Shown piece by piece: positions 7,559-16,959 of a DNA stretch of 64,000 nucleotides (the stretch's first letter is position 1; the number at the start of each line of letters is the position of its first letter). Source of the stretch: Pseudomonas sp. BGI-2 (GTDB lineage Bacteria; Pseudomonadota; Gammaproteobacteria; Pseudomonadales; Pseudomonadaceae); NCBI RefSeq assembly GCF_004310295.1, contig NZ_SISB01000014.1, positions 58,823-122,822 on the forward strand. Reading direction: 5' to 3'. A program made the translations under genes and the position numbers. The notes beneath the pieces were generated by a model. That model saw nothing but the letters and a program-made list of their open reading frames with translations, had not been told where the DNA came from and did no database searches.

Positions 7559-8743
7559 TCAGACCGCGGCAGGGCGCAGGGAGTAGGTTTTCAGCTGGTC
7601 GGCGAAGTCGCGCAGGGATTGAATCCCGCTGGCTTCGGCTTCGTGAACCCAATCCTTGATGGCGGCCAGCATGTCGTGACCATTTGAGCTGGTCTTGACC
7701 CAGATCTGCTGCAAGGCCAGGCGTTTCTCGTAAATTACCTTCAGCGCCTGGCTGTGCTCGAGCATGGTCTGGATGCGCAGGTGGTGTTTTTCGTCCAGCA
7801 GGCTGGTTTCCCGCGAAAGCAGACGCTTGGCCCGGTGAAACTGGTGACGGACCGAGTGATCGACTTTTTCCAGCTCTTGCTTGACCAGCGGCGCGATCAC
7901 CAATTTGCGGTACTGGGCCATGATCTGGAAGCGGTTGTTGAGGATCGCCATGGCGGTGTCCATGTCCAGGCTGCCTTTGCCTTCGACGCGGTGAGCGATC
8001 GGCGCAACCCGTTGGACCTTGGCCAGGCGGAAGAAACTGAAGACCTGGATCCAGGCCCAGCCGAGGTCGAACTCCCACTTCTTCACCGACAATTTTGCCG
8101 AGTTCGGGTAGGTGTGATGGTTGTTGTGCAGTTCTTCACCGCCGATCAGGATGCCCCAAGGCACCAGATTGGTTGCCGCGTCGCGGCACTCGAAGTTGCG
8201 GTAACCGATGGCATGGCCCAGGCCATTGACCACGCCGGCGGCCCACACCGGGATCCACATCATCTGGATGGCCCAGATGGTGATGCCGATGGTGCCGAAC
8301 AGCAGAAGGTCGATGACCGCCATGATCGCCACACCCAGCAGCGGGTAGCGGCTGTAGAGGTTGCGCTCGATCCAGTCTTCGGGGCAGTTCTTGCCGTAGA
8401 TGCGCAGGGTTTCCGGGTTTTCCGCTTCGGCGCGGTACAGCTCGGCACCTTTGCGCAGAACGGTGGAAAGGCCCTTGATGACCGGGCTGTGCGGGTCATC
8501 GACGGTTTCGCATTTGGCGTGATGCTTGCGGTGGATAGCGGTCCACTCGCGGGTGTTCTGCGCCGTGGTCAGCCACAGCCAGAAGCGGAAGAAATGTTTC
8601 AGGCCTGCATTGAGCTCAAGCGAGCGATGGGCTGAATAACGGTGCAGATAGACCGTGACGCCGACAATCGTCACGTGGGTCATCAGCAGGGTGACTGCCA
8701 CCAGTGACCAGGGCGACAAGCCGAGAAAACCTTCGTACCACAT
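7559..8743 (-). CDS. desA: Acyl-lipid delta-9 desaturase
   Basis: A 394-residue membrane di-iron desaturase. All three histidine boxes are present: HRYSAH (34-39), HRKHH (71-75) and HNNHH (206-210). Hydrophobic segments at about 10-32, 50-62, 135-160 and 162-180 anchor it in the inner membrane. By family it inserts a delta-9 double bond into acyl chains of existing phospholipids, helping membrane fluidity under aerobic or cold conditions, as P. aeruginosa DesA does. The C-terminal 130 residues are charged and helical, usual for bacterial DesA. It is divergent from the GGDEF-EAL gene (135-bp shared promoter region), the order known from P. aeruginosa PA0285-PA0286. GAGGG lies about 13 bases before the ATG. 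Confidence 0.92.
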   Translation of the reverse strand: MWYEGFLGLSPWSLVAVTLLMTHVTIVGVTVYLHRYSAHRSLELNAGLKHFFRFWLWLTTAQNTREWTAIHRKHHAKCETVDDPHSPVIKGLSTVLRKGAELYRAEAENPETLRIYGKNCPEDWIERNLYSRYPLLGVAIMAVIDLLLFGTIGITIWAIQMMWIPVWAAGVVNGLGHAIGYRNFECRDAATNLVPWGILIGGEELHNNHHTYPNSAKLSVKKWEFDLGWAWIQVFSFFRLAKVQRVAPIAHRVEGKGSLDMDTAMAILNNRFQIMAQYRKLVIAPLVKQELEKVDHSVRHQFHRAKRLLSRETSLLDEKHHLRIQTMLEHSQALKVIYEKRLALQQIWVKTSSNGHDMLAAIKDWVHEAEASGIQSLRDFADQLKTYSLRPAAV

Positions 8744-8878
8744 AGGCTATAGGGCCCTCGATAAAGAAAAAAACAGCCGTTGCATTATCACTAAGCCCAC
8801 AGATAAAACCAGTCGCCCTTTCAGATAAGAGTGGCCGGATGTTTCTTTAACCTATAATCCCAACCATTTTGTAGGGAC

Positions 8879-10810
8879 ATGGACGGCCGAATGTCTGCCA
8901 CCTATCGCGATGCCTTGCGCGCAGCGCTGCTTTACCTGTTGCTTTCCGCAGTGTGGCTGCAGTTTAGCGGCTACTTATTGAACAGTTTCTTCGATAACTC
9001 TCCTGAGTTACTGCGATGGCAACTGATCAACGGTTACGTCTGGGTCGCGTTTAGTGCCGGGCTGATTTTCATCGCCCGAGCGCGATTGTTCCGGTGTCTG
9101 GGGATCGGCGCCAAGTTGCGCGAGCGCAGTGAAGACCGGGAGCGTTTGCGTCAGGCGGCCGCGGTGTTCGATTGCACCCGTGAAGGCGTGCTGGTCACTG
9201 ACAGCGAAGGGCTGATCGTTCATGTGAACCGGGCCTTTATGGAAATTACCGGCTACCAGCGCGAGGAAGTGCTGGGGCAGCGGCCGAACCTGTTCAAGTC
9301 CGGGCATCATCCGCCGGCGTTCTATCAGACGATGTTCGCCACGCTGGACAATACCGGCGAGTGGAGTGGGGAAATCTGGAACCGGCGTAAAAGCGGCGAG
9401 ATCTACCCGCAGTGGCAGACCATCCGGATCATTCGCGACGACGAGAGGCAGGTCAGCCAATACGTCGCAGTGTTTTCCGACATCAGTGCGATCAAGAACT
9501 CGGAGCATGAGCTCAAGCACCTGGCCCACCACGATCCGCTGACCACGTTGCCAAACAGGCTGCTCTTCACTGACCGCGCCGAGCAGGCACTGGCGTCGGC
9601 GCAACTCCACAAACGCGGCTGCGCGTTGCTGCTGGTCGATCTGGATCACTTCAAGATGATCAACGACGGCCTCGGGCACACGATCGGCGATCAATTGCTC
9701 AAAGCCGTGGCCGAGCGATTGAACGCCATGTTCGGCCCGGGTATCACGTTGGCGCGTCTGGGCGGTGACGAATTTGCGGTGCTCGCTGAGAGCTGTCCGC
9801 AACTGGTGCACGCCGGGGCGCTGGCTCAGCGGATCATCGATGGCCTGCGCGAGCCGCTGCATATCGAAGGGCATCGGCTTTTTATCAACGCCAGTATCGG
9901 CATCAGCCTGTTTCCCAGCGATGCCTTGAGCGCCGAGCAATTGTTGCGCAACGCCGATTCGGCACTGTTCAAGGCGAAGAGCGCCGGCCGCGACGGCTAC
10001 GCCCTGTACACCGAAGAATTGACTGCGCATGCCCAGCAACGGGTAGAGATCGGGTTCGAACTGCGCCGCGCTCTGGAAAAGCAGGAGTTGCGGGTTCATT
10101 ACCAGCCCGTGCATGACCTCAAGACCAGCCGCTTGATCGGCGTCGAGGCGCTGGTGCGTTGGCAGCATCCGCAGCGCGGGTTGGTGTCGCCGGCAGAGTT
10201 CATTCCCATCGCCGAACGCACCGGGCTGATTGCCGAGATCGATGCCTGGGTCATGCGCCATGCCTGCCAGCAGATGTGTCAGTGGCAAGCCGCCGGCGTG
10301 GCGTTGTCATTCGTCGCGGTGAATGTTTCGTCGCGGTTGTTTGCCCGCCGTGAGCTGTATCAGCAGGTGGCTCAGGTGCTGCACGAAACCGGCCTGGATC
10401 CGGCGTATCTGGAGCTGGAAGTCACTGAAAGCGCGGTGATGGAAGACCCTGAAGTGGCGTTGGAGCAGATGCATCGCCTGCGTGAGCTGGGTGTACGGCT
10501 GGCCATCGATGATTTCGGCACCGGTTATTCGTCGCTGCTGCGACTCAAGCGTTTACCGGTGCAGAAGCTCAAGATCGATCAGGGTTTTGTCGCAGGCTTG
10601 CCGTGGGACGAGGATGACGCGGCGATCGTACGAGTGATTATCGCGCTGGCGCAAAGCATGGGGATGCAAGTGCATGCCGAAGGTATCGAGCAGGTCGAGC
10701 AGGCGCGTTTCCTGCTCGAACAGGACTGTGATCTGGGGCAGGGCTACTGGTTTGGGCGACCGGTTCCGGCCGAGCTGCTGGGGTGGGCGTACACGCCGGA
10801 AATCCGCTAA
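8879..10810 (+). CDS. Membrane PAS-GGDEF-EAL protein
   Basis: Two membrane segments (about residues 13-33 and 50-67) are followed by a PAS/PAC domain (about 92-208), GGDEF (about 215-375) and EAL (about 390-640). The GGDEF core is intact (LGGDEF, 295-299) but no RxxD inhibitory site is seen. The EAL domain keeps EALVRW (423-428), ELEVTES, IDDFGTGYSS, KIDQGFV and HAEGIE, so c-di-GMP phosphodiesterase activity is likely, perhaps with GTP-regulated or dual function. It corresponds in position to P. aeruginosa PA0285, between desA and the sulfate operon. The ATG at 8879 follows AGGGAC very closely; an ATG at 8891 would remove four residues and has a longer spacing. It is 199 bp upstream of oscA, which has its own promoter. 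Confidence 0.88.
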   Translation: MDGRMSATYRDALRAALLYLLLSAVWLQFSGYLLNSFFDNSPELLRWQLINGYVWVAFSAGLIFIARARLFRCLGIGAKLRERSEDRERLRQAAAVFDCTREGVLVTDSEGLIVHVNRAFMEITGYQREEVLGQRPNLFKSGHHPPAFYQTMFATLDNTGEWSGEIWNRRKSGEIYPQWQTIRIIRDDERQVSQYVAVFSDISAIKNSEHELKHLAHHDPLTTLPNRLLFTDRAEQALASAQLHKRGCALLLVDLDHFKMINDGLGHTIGDQLLKAVAERLNAMFGPGITLARLGGDEFAVLAESCPQLVHAGALAQRIIDGLREPLHIEGHRLFINASIGISLFPSDALSAEQLLRNADSALFKAKSAGRDGYALYTEELTAHAQQRVEIGFELRRALEKQELRVHYQPVHDLKTSRLIGVEALVRWQHPQRGLVSPAEFIPIAERTGLIAEIDAWVMRHACQQMCQWQAAGVALSFVAVNVSSRLFARRELYQQVAQVLHETGLDPAYLELEVTESAVMEDPEVALEQMHRLRELGVRLAIDDFGTGYSSLLRLKRLPVQKLKIDQGFVAGLPWDEDDAAIVRVIIALAQSMGMQVHAEGIEQVEQARFLLEQDCDLGQGYWFGRPVPAELLGWAYTPEIR

Positions 10811-10831
10811 GCCTGCGTCTCCATAAAAACC

Positions 10832-10880
10832 GTGACGCAGAGCGTCACCGGATGCATTCCCACGCAGAGCGCGGGAACGA
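10832..10880. repeat. Half REP element (GTTCCCACGC class)
   Basis: A hairpin GTGACGC (10832-10838) with GCGTCAC (10842-10848) is followed by an imperfect TTCCCACGC/GCGCGGGAA palindrome. It is one arm of the element seen complete at 27220-27320. Confidence 0.7.
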
Positions 10881-10902
10881 TCGGTTTTCTGGTTATATAA
10901 AC

Positions 10903-10946
10903 ATTCTTAAATAGTCTTTTTAAGAATATCCGCACGTCTCTACTAT
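10903..10946 (+). promoter_or_regulatory. oscA-sbp promoter with palindromic activator site
   Basis: A 9-bp inverted repeat, ATTCTTAAA (10903-10911) and TTTAAGAAT (10919-10927), with 7 bases between, overlaps where the -35 box should be relative to a -10-like TACTAT (10941-10946). There is no good -35 hexamer, as expected of an activator-dependent promoter. CysB, the LysR-type sulfur regulator, is the obvious candidate but its binding here is inferred. Confidence 0.5.
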
Positions 10947-11009
10947 TGCTCTCACGCCGCAAGCAGTGCCGCCACTGCCAGGCAACCTCTCAGTTGAAGG
11001 AGCAGCACC

Positions 11010-11192
11010 ATGAGCGCATCCCTACGTAGCGTTGACGGTCAAGACGAAGCCACCATCTTGCGTGAGATCCAGAGCGCATTGCGCGACCTGCGTTTTGGCG
11101 CCGTGGAAATCACCGTGCACAACGCCCAGGTGGTCCAGATCGAACGCAAAGAGAAATTCCGTTTGCAGAACCCGAGCAACAAACCGAGCTAA
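11010..11192 (+). CDS. oscA: Sulfur-starvation response protein OscA
   Basis: A 60-residue cytoplasmic protein of the OscA/DUF2292 family, known from Pseudomonas as needed for growth on organosulfur sources and under chromate stress. The core from ATILREIQSALRDL through GAVEITVHNAQVVQIER is the conserved family block; it predicts a helix followed by a small beta unit. Biochemical function is unknown. AAGGAG sits 9 bases before the ATG. It is the first gene of the sulfate uptake operon, 69 bp ahead of sbp, the same place as in P. aeruginosa. Confidence 0.88.
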   Translation: MSASLRSVDGQDEATILREIQSALRDLRFGAVEITVHNAQVVQIERKEKFRLQNPSNKPS

Positions 11193-11261
11193 AAGCCGGC
11201 AACCCGATTCCAGCACACCATAAAAAAAGCCAACACACCAAGAATTCCAGGAGCTTTCACC

Positions 11262-12275
11262 ATGTCGTCGATTCGTCATTTCGCTTTGGCCGCCCTGGCC
11301 AGTGCCCTTTTTGCTGGTTCCGCGGTTGCCAAGGATTACGAGCTGCTCAACGTGTCGTATGACCCGACTCGCGAGCTGTATCAGGATTACAACGCCGAGT
11401 TCGTTAACTTCTGGAAAAAAGACCACGCTGGCGACAACGTGAAAATCCAGCAATCCCACGGTGGTTCGGGCAAACAAGGCCGTGCCGTGATCGACGGTCT
11501 GCGGGCCGACGTGGTGACCCTGGCCCTGGCCGGTGACATCGACGAAATCGCCAAACTCGGCAAGACCCTGCCAGCCGACTGGCAGAAGCGTCTTCCCGAG
11601 GCGAGCACGCCTTACACCTCGACCATCGTGTTCCTGGTGCGCAAGGGCAACCCTAAAGGCATCAAGGACTGGGGCGATCTGGTCAAGAATGACGTGTCGG
11701 TGATCACTCCGAACCCTAAAACCTCCGGCGGTGCGCGCTGGAACTTCCTCGCGGCCTGGGCCTACGGCCTCAAAGCCAACGGCGGTGATGAAGCCAAGGC
11801 CAAGGAATACGTGCAGACCCTGTTCAAACACGTTCCGGTTCTGGACACCGGCGCTCGCGGTTCGACCATCACCTTCGTCAACAACGGTCAGGGCGACGTG
11901 TTGCTGGCCTGGGAAAACGAAGCGTTCCTGGCGCTGAAAGAAGACGGCGGTGCTGACAAGTTCGAAATCGTCGTGCCTTCGCTGTCAATTCTCGCAGAGC
12001 CACCAGTGGCTGTGGTCGACAAAAACGCCGAGAAGAAGGGCAACGAGCAGATCGCCGAAGCGTACCTCAAGCATCTGTACAGCCCGGCCGGCCAGGAAAT
12101 TGCCGCGAAAAACTTCTATCGTCCACGTGACAAGGATGTGGCCGCCAAATACAGCAAGCAGTTCCCGACGCTGGACCTGGTGACCATCGACAAGGACTTC
12201 GGCGGCTGGAAATCCGCTCAGCCGAAATTCTTCAACGATGGAGGCGTGTTCGACCAGATCTACCAGGCGCAATAG
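11262..12275 (+). CDS. sbp: Periplasmic sulfate-binding protein
   Basis: Binds sulfate in the periplasm and delivers it to CysTWA. The 337-residue product has a Sec signal peptide (cleavage AVA-KD near 24) and the family landmarks [48 protein letters not shown] and [17 protein letters not shown]. The length matches E. coli Sbp (329). CAGGAG lies 9 bases before the ATG. It is followed by a hairpin that may lower read-through into the permease genes, so the binding protein can be made in excess. Confidence 0.96.
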   Translation: MSSIRHFALAALASALFAGSAVAKDYELLNVSYDPTRELYQDYNAEFVNFWKKDHAGDNVKIQQSHGGSGKQGRAVIDGLRADVVTLALAGDIDEIAKLGKTLPADWQKRLPEASTPYTSTIVFLVRKGNPKGIKDWGDLVKNDVSVITPNPKTSGGARWNFLAAWAYGLKANGGDEAKAKEYVQTLFKHVPVLDTGARGSTITFVNNGQGDVLLAWENEAFLALKEDGGADKFEIVVPSLSILAEPPVAVVDKNAEKKGNEQIAEAYLKHLYSPAGQEIAAKNFYRPRDKDVAAKYSKQFPTLDLVTIDKDFGGWKSAQPKFFNDGGVFDQIYQAQ

Positions 12276-12294
12276 TTTTAAATAGCCATCAACG

Positions 12295-12320
12295 AGCCCC
12301 GGATTTACATTCGGGGCTTT
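12295..12320 (+). terminator. Intra-operon hairpin between sbp and cysT
   Basis: The stem AGCCCCG (12295-12301) pairs with CGGGGCT (12312-12318) around a 10-base loop, followed only by TT and then GCG. The weak T tract suggests partial termination or 3'-end protection of sbp mRNA. Confidence 0.6.
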
Positions 12321-12344
12321 GCGCGTTCTCAACCAAGGACTTTT

Positions 12345-13163
12345 ATGTCGCGTCGTATCTCCCCCGTCATACCCGGCTTCGGGCTGACGCTGGGCTACAC
12401 CTTGGTGTACCTCAGCCTGATTGTACTCATTCCCCTGGCGGCGATGTTCGTGCATGCCGCTCAACTCACCTGGGATCAGTTCTGGGCGATTATCTCGGCG
12501 CCGCGGGTGCTGGCAGCGTTGAAGCTGAGCTTCGGCACCGCGCTCTATGCCGCGATCATCAACGGCATCATCGGCACGCTGCTGGCCTGGGTGCTGGTGC
12601 GCTATAGCTTCCCTGGTCGCAAGATCATCGACGCAATGATCGATTTGCCCTTCGCTTTGCCTACTGCCGTGGCCGGTATCGCGCTGACTGCGCTGTACGC
12701 GCCGAATGGTTGGGTGGGTCAGTTTGCTGCGGACCTGGGTTTCAAGATCGCGTATACCCCCCTCGGTATCACGCTGGCGCTGACTTTCGTAACGCTTCCA
12801 TTCGTAGTACGTACGGTACAGCCAGTATTGGCCGATATTCCCCGTGAAGTCGAAGAAGCGGCGGCGTGCCTGGGTGCCAAGCCCTTGCAGGTTTTCCGCC
12901 ATATTCTGGTGCCCGCGCTGCTGCCTGCGTGGTTGACCGGTTTCGCGTTGGCCTTTGCCCGCGGGGTCGGCGAGTACGGTTCGGTGATTTTCATCGCTGG
13001 CAACATGCCGATGAAAACAGAAATTCTGCCGCTGCTGATCATGGTCAAGCTCGACCAGTACGATTACACCGGCGCCACGTCCATTGGTGTACTGATGCTG
13101 GTGGTTTCCTTCGTCCTGTTGCTGCTGATCAATTTGCTGCAACGCCGTATTGAAACCCCATAA
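12345..13163 (+). CDS. cysT: Sulfate ABC transporter permease CysT
   Basis: Inner-membrane subunit of the sulfate/thiosulfate importer, pairing with CysW. The 272 residues show six hydrophobic segments (first at about 14-35) and the EAA loop that docks the ATPase, EVEEAAACLGAKPLQVFRHI. The length is close to E. coli CysT (277). The ATG at 12345 follows CAAGGACTTTT. cysW starts 12 bp after the stop, so translation is closely linked. Confidence 0.95.
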   Translation: MSRRISPVIPGFGLTLGYTLVYLSLIVLIPLAAMFVHAAQLTWDQFWAIISAPRVLAALKLSFGTALYAAIINGIIGTLLAWVLVRYSFPGRKIIDAMIDLPFALPTAVAGIALTALYAPNGWVGQFAADLGFKIAYTPLGITLALTFVTLPFVVRTVQPVLADIPREVEEAAACLGAKPLQVFRHILVPALLPAWLTGFALAFARGVGEYGSVIFIAGNMPMKTEILPLLIMVKLDQYDYTGATSIGVLMLVVSFVLLLLINLLQRRIETP

Positions 13164-13175
13164 GGAGGCGCAGAA

Positions 13176-14045
13176 ATGTCCCAATCATCTATTGCTGCTG
13201 CTTCCTCGAACGCTGCCCGCCGTGGCAGTGCCAATTCACGGCGAATCCTGATCGGTCTTGGCTGGCTGGTGTTTGCCCTTTTCCTGTTGCTGCCGCTAGT
13301 GATCGTGGTGTCCCAGGGTTTGAAAAATGGTCTGGGTTCGTTCTTCACCGCGATCCTTGAACCCGACGCGCTGTCGGCGCTGAAACTCACGGTCATCGCC
13401 GTGTTGATTTCGGTCCCGCTGAACCTCGTGTTCGGCGTCAGCGCCGCGTGGTGCGTGAGCAAGTACTCGTTCCGCGGTAAAAGCATTCTGGTGACGCTGA
13501 TCGACCTGCCGTTCTCGGTCTCGCCGGTGATCGCCGGTCTGGTCTACGTGCTGATGTTCGGCGCGCAGGGCCTGTTCGGGCCGTGGCTGCAGGATCACGA
13601 CATCCAGATCGTCTTCGCCTTGCCGGGTATCGTATTGGCGACGATCTTCGTCACCGTACCGTTCGTGGCGCGTGAGTTGATCCCGCTGATGCAGGAACAA
13701 GGCACCCAGGAGGAAGAGGCCGCGCGCTTGCTCGGGGCCAATGGCTGGCAGATGTTCTGGCACGTCACCGTTCCCAATATCAAATGGGGCCTGATCTACG
13801 GCGTGGTGTTGTGTACTGCGCGGGCGATGGGTGAATTCGGTGCGGTGTCGGTGGTTTCCGGGCACATTCGCGGGGTGACCAACACCTTGCCGCTGCACGT
13901 CGAGATCCTCTACAACGAATACAACCACGTGGCCGCGTTCGCGGTAGCGAGCCTGTTGCTGATCATGGCGCTCTTCATCCTGCTGCTTAAGCAGTGGAGC
14001 GAAAACCGTATTAACCGCCTGCGCGCCAGCGCCGCGGAGGAATAA
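13176..14045 (+). CDS. cysW: Sulfate ABC transporter permease CysW
   Basis: Second inner-membrane subunit of the sulfate importer. The 289 residues start with a Ser/Ala-rich cytoplasmic N-terminus, then six hydrophobic segments, with the EAA motif [20 protein letters not shown]. The length agrees with E. coli CysW (291). A strong ribosome site (AAGGAGG) lies 9 bases before the ATG. It is followed by cysA after 3 bp. Confidence 0.95.
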   Translation: MSQSSIAAASSNAARRGSANSRRILIGLGWLVFALFLLLPLVIVVSQGLKNGLGSFFTAILEPDALSALKLTVIAVLISVPLNLVFGVSAAWCVSKYSFRGKSILVTLIDLPFSVSPVIAGLVYVLMFGAQGLFGPWLQDHDIQIVFALPGIVLATIFVTVPFVARELIPLMQEQGTQEEEAARLLGANGWQMFWHVTVPNIKWGLIYGVVLCTARAMGEFGAVSVVSGHIRGVTNTLPLHVEILYNEYNHVAAFAVASLLLIMALFILLLKQWSENRINRLRASAAEE

Positions 14046-14048
14046 TTC

Positions 14049-15038
14049 ATGTCGATCGAAGTGCGTAACGTCAGCAAGAATTTCAATGCGTTCAAGGCGC
14101 TGGACAACATCAGCCTGGACATTCAAAGCGGCGAGCTCGTGGCGTTGCTTGGCCCGTCGGGTTGCGGTAAAACCACGCTGCTTCGGATCATCGCCGGCCT
14201 GGAAACGCCGGATAAGGGCAACATCGTGTTCCACGGGGAAGACGTTTCCGGCCATGACGTGCGTGATCGCAACGTCGGTTTCGTGTTCCAGCACTACGCG
14301 CTGTTCCGCCACATGACCGTGTTCGACAACGTCGCGTTCGGCCTGCGCATGAAACCGAAAAACCAGCGCCCTAGCGAAAGCCAGATTGCGGTGAAGGTTC
14401 ATGAACTGCTGAACATGGTGCAACTCGATTGGCTGTCGGATCGCTACCCGGAGCAACTCTCCGGCGGCCAGCGTCAGCGTATCGCGCTGGCTCGTGCCCT
14501 GGCGGTTGAGCCGAAAGTCCTGCTGCTCGACGAGCCGTTCGGTGCCCTCGACGCCAAGGTCCGTAAGGAACTGCGTCGCTGGTTGGCGCGGTTGCACGAA
14601 GACATCAACCTGACTTCGGTATTCGTGACCCACGATCAGGAAGAGGCCATGGAAGTCGCCGACCGCATTGTGGTGATGAACAAAGGCGTGATCGAGCAGA
14701 TCGGTTCACCGGGTGATGTCTACGAAAACCCGGCCAGCGATTTCGTTTATCACTTCCTCGGGGATTCGAACCGTCTGCATTTGGGTGAAGACAACCACGT
14801 CCTGTTCCGTCCGCACGAAGTGTCGCTGTCGCGGCATGAACTGGAAGACCATCACGCAGCAGAAGTGCGGGATATTCGTCCGTTGGGCGCGACGACTCGA
14901 GTAACGCTGAAGGTCGAAGGCCAGAGCGAGTTGATCGAAGCTGAAGTGGTGAAGGATCACGACAGCCTGATCGGCCTGGCGAAGGGCGAGACATTGTTCT
15001 TCAAACCCAAGGTATGGCAGAAACTCGCCAACATCTAA
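14049..15038 (+). CDS. cysA: Sulfate/thiosulfate ABC transporter ATPase CysA
   Basis: ATP-hydrolysing subunit that powers sulfate uptake. Walker [10 protein letters not shown] (35-43), Q-loop FVFQHYALF, signature [15 protein letters not shown], Walker [12 protein letters not shown] and the switch histidine in VTHDQEEAM are all present, followed by a C-terminal TOBE-like regulatory part (about 235-329). The 329-residue size is usual for Pseudomonas CysA. GGAGGAAT precedes the ATG by about 6 bases. It is the last gene of the oscA-sbp-cysTWA operon; the next element is a REP pair between convergent genes. Confidence 0.95.
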   Translation: MSIEVRNVSKNFNAFKALDNISLDIQSGELVALLGPSGCGKTTLLRIIAGLETPDKGNIVFHGEDVSGHDVRDRNVGFVFQHYALFRHMTVFDNVAFGLRMKPKNQRPSESQIAVKVHELLNMVQLDWLSDRYPEQLSGGQRQRIALARALAVEPKVLLLDEPFGALDAKVRKELRRWLARLHEDINLTSVFVTHDQEEAMEVADRIVVMNKGVIEQIGSPGDVYENPASDFVYHFLGDSNRLHLGEDNHVLFRPHEVSLSRHELEDHHAAEVRDIRPLGATTRVTLKVEGQSELIEAEVVKDHDSLIGLAKGETLFFKPKVWQKLANI

Positions 15039-15046
15039 GATCAAAA

Positions 15047-15128
15047 GCTTCGCGAGCAAGCTTCGCTCCTACAGGGAATCTATGGCGTACATCGATCCCC
15101 TGTAGGAGCGAGGCTTGCCCGCGAAGGC
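15047..15128. repeat. REP doublet
   Basis: Inverted copies of the TGTAGGAGCGAGGCTTGCCC class fill the gap between the convergent ends of cysA and the Mpo1-like gene. Confidence 0.85.
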
Positions 15129-15131
15129 GTC

Positions 15132-15650
15132 TTATGCCGCAGCGCGATTCGGATTGATCCGCACTCCTCCAACCCGCGCCTCGATCTGCTCTTTCAAATC
15201 CCGCCGCAACCCCAGCAAAAACGCCAACTCAACCACCACAAACAACGGCCCGACAATCAACCCCGTCACATCGTCGACAAACGCCGGTTTGCGCCCTTCG
15301 TAATGATGACCGACAAACTGAATCGCCCACCCCACCACAAACATCCCGATCCCGCTCGCCAGCCACACCAGCGTACTTTGCTGCGCGAGAACCTGACCCG
15401 CCCAAACGCACAACGCCAGCAACAAGGTCATCAGAACGCCGAGCCGCACCTCCAGGCGCAGGTAAAACCACGCCGACGCCAATGCCACCAGCACTGCCGG
15501 CGAAACCCAGCCCCCGGCCCATTGCGGCCTCGACAGCAACACCGCCACGGCCACCACAATCAGCGGAATACCGATAAAGTGGCTGGCAATATTGCGCGGG
15601 TCACGGTGATAAGCGGCGTATTGACTGAGATGGTCAACGAGGCTTTTCAT
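15132..15650 (-). CDS. Mpo1-like (DUF962) membrane protein
   Basis: A 172-residue protein with about four hydrophobic segments and the Mpo1/YGL010w pattern: YHRDPRNIASHFIGIPL near the start, and FVGHHYEGRKPAFVDD in the second half. In yeast, Mpo1 is an Fe2+-dependent dioxygenase for alpha-oxidation of 2-hydroxy fatty acids and uses conserved histidines such as these; bacterial members are mostly uncharacterised. I chose the ATG at 15650 because AGGAGG precedes it by 8 bases; a start at 15680 would add ten unlike residues. It is divergent from the Crp/Fnr gene (84 bp apart). Confidence 0.75.
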   Translation of the reverse strand: MKSLVDHLSQYAAYHRDPRNIASHFIGIPLIVVAVAVLLSRPQWAGGWVSPAVLVALASAWFYLRLEVRLGVLMTLLLALCVWAGQVLAQQSTLVWLASGIGMFVVGWAIQFVGHHYEGRKPAFVDDVTGLIVGPLFVVVELAFLLGLRRDLKEQIEARVGGVRINPNRAAA

Positions 15651-15734
15651 TGTTATTCCTCCTGTAGGGTGATTGATCATGCCTCGGGTTCACTTTTCGC
15701 TCTGTCAGGCAGGCGACAATCTCCAGGAGTTTTG

Positions 15735-16421
15735 ATGGACATGCAGGTTTGGCGTGCGCGCCTGGAGTCGGGGCAGTGGTTCAGTCATTTACCTGTTCCT
15801 CTACAGGATAGTCTGCTGGCTGCGGCCCGGGTGCGGCGGTTATCGACGGGGCAGCTGTTGTTCAAACGCGGTGATCCGCCGTGCGGGTTGTACGCGGTGC
15901 TCGAAGGCTCGGTGCGCATCGGTGCGGTCAGCGAGCAGGGCAAGGAAGCGTTGCTGAGCCTCGTGGAATCGCCCCATTGGTTCGGCGAAATCTGTCTGTT
16001 CGACGGCCAGCCACGCACCCACGATGCGTTCGGTGTGGGCCAGTGCACCCTGTTGCACATCCCGCAGGCTGCGCTGCTGGCGTTGCTCGATGAACAACCG
16101 GTGTACTGGCGGCAACTGGCGCTGCTGATGAGCCACAAACTGCGCCTGACCTTCATCAGCCTCGAACAGCTGAGCCTGATGCCTGCCCCGGCACGCTTGG
16201 CTCATCGCCTGCTGATGATTGCCAAGGGTTACGGCGAATACGATCCGCCGCGCCGGGTGCTGCAATTGCCCCAGGAACAATTGGCGTCGATGTTGTCGCT
16301 GTCGCGCCAGACCACCAACCAGATCCTCAAGGACTTGCAGGGGCAGGGCATTCTGAATTTGAAGTACGGCGAGATCGAGATTGTCGATGCCGAGCGCTTG
16401 CGGGCACTGGCGATTTTCTAA
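15735..16421 (+). CDS. Crp/Fnr-family transcriptional regulator
   Basis: 228 residues: a cyclic-nucleotide-binding-like beta roll (about 20-130, with LFKRGDPPCGLYAVLEGSVRI and GEICLFDGQPRTHDA), a dimer helix, and a winged HTH (about 170-215, LPQEQLASMLSLSRQTTNQILKDL). It lacks the N-terminal cysteine cluster of Fnr, so it is not an iron-sulfur oxygen sensor; the ligand is unknown. CAGGAG lies 5 bases before the ATG at 15735. Divergent from the Mpo1-like gene, which it could regulate. Confidence 0.82.
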   Translation: MDMQVWRARLESGQWFSHLPVPLQDSLLAAARVRRLSTGQLLFKRGDPPCGLYAVLEGSVRIGAVSEQGKEALLSLVESPHWFGEICLFDGQPRTHDAFGVGQCTLLHIPQAALLALLDEQPVYWRQLALLMSHKLRLTFISLEQLSLMPAPARLAHRLLMIAKGYGEYDPPRRVLQLPQEQLASMLSLSRQTTNQILKDLQGQGILNLKYGEIEIVDAERLRALAIF

Positions 16422-16491
16422 AACTCAGCGTTATTGATGGGCTTTGTCCGCGAACGCGCCTAGCCTGTGATGACGACAATTGAGGTGTGCC

Positions 16492-16857
16492 ATGGGTGTG
16501 CTGTTAGTAGAAGACGAACCGGAGACCGCCAAACTCCTGGCCAACGGCCTGAACGAGGCGAGTTATTCGGTCGACGTGGCGCTCAACGGAATGGACGGCC
16601 GTCGCTTTATCGAGTCCGGCGAATACGAACTGATCATCCTCGACGTGATGCTGCCGGGGCTCAACGGCTGGCAGTTGCAGCAACAGATCCGCAAGCTCGG
16701 CGATACGCCGGTGCTGTTCCTGACGACAAAGGATGGCATCGAAGATCGTCTGCGCGGGTTGGAGCTGCATGACGATGACTACTTACTCAAGCCGTTTACC
16801 GTGAGCGAGCTGGTGGCGCGGGTGCGCAAGTTGTTGCGGCGGGATCGAGGGCGGTAG
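16492..16857 (+). CDS. Receiver-only response regulator, probably truncated OmpR/CopR type
   Basis: 121 residues holding one receiver domain with acidic pocket E7-D8, phospho-aspartate D51 (LIILDVMLPG), T78 and K100. The sequence reads like the N-terminal half of an OmpR-family regulator of the CopR/CzcR kind up to the linker (VARVRKLLRR) and then stops; the winged-helix domain and a partner kinase are absent. The usual GADDYL is changed to HDDDYL. hipBA begins 112 bp downstream in more AT-rich DNA, so an insertion or deletion there may have removed the 3' half. It may still act as a stand-alone receiver. Confidence 0.65.
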   Translation: MGVLLVEDEPETAKLLANGLNEASYSVDVALNGMDGRRFIESGEYELIILDVMLPGLNGWQLQQQIRKLGDTPVLFLTTKDGIEDRLRGLELHDDDYLLKPFTVSELVARVRKLLRRDRGR

Positions 16858-16902
16858 TGTTTCGAGACTGGTTAAAAAATGAGCTGGACATCTTCTCAAA
16901 TC

Positions 16903-16959
16903 TGCACTAAATACAATGCATATCCATATTTTGTGGAAAATTGCACGGTATACGATGCA
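16903..16959 (+). promoter_or_regulatory. Two hipBA operator boxes
   Basis: TGCACTAAATACAATGCA (16903-16920) and TGCACGGTATACGATGCA (16942-16959) are near-identical 18-base partial palindromes, 39 bases apart start to start, just before hipB. Paired palindromes before hipB are the binding sites of HipB in the E. coli system; the sequence here differs from the E. coli box. Confidence 0.65.

Noticed and set aside
13296..14633. A 445-codon minus-strand frame opposite cysW/cysA
   Set aside because: Low-complexity His/Arg/Gln-rich translation typical of antisense frames in GC-rich DNA; cysW and cysA are clear.
15303..15734. N-terminal extension of the Crp/Fnr gene
   Set aside because: The extension is antisense to the Mpo1-like gene; CAGGAG before ATG 15735 and family length support the shorter protein.
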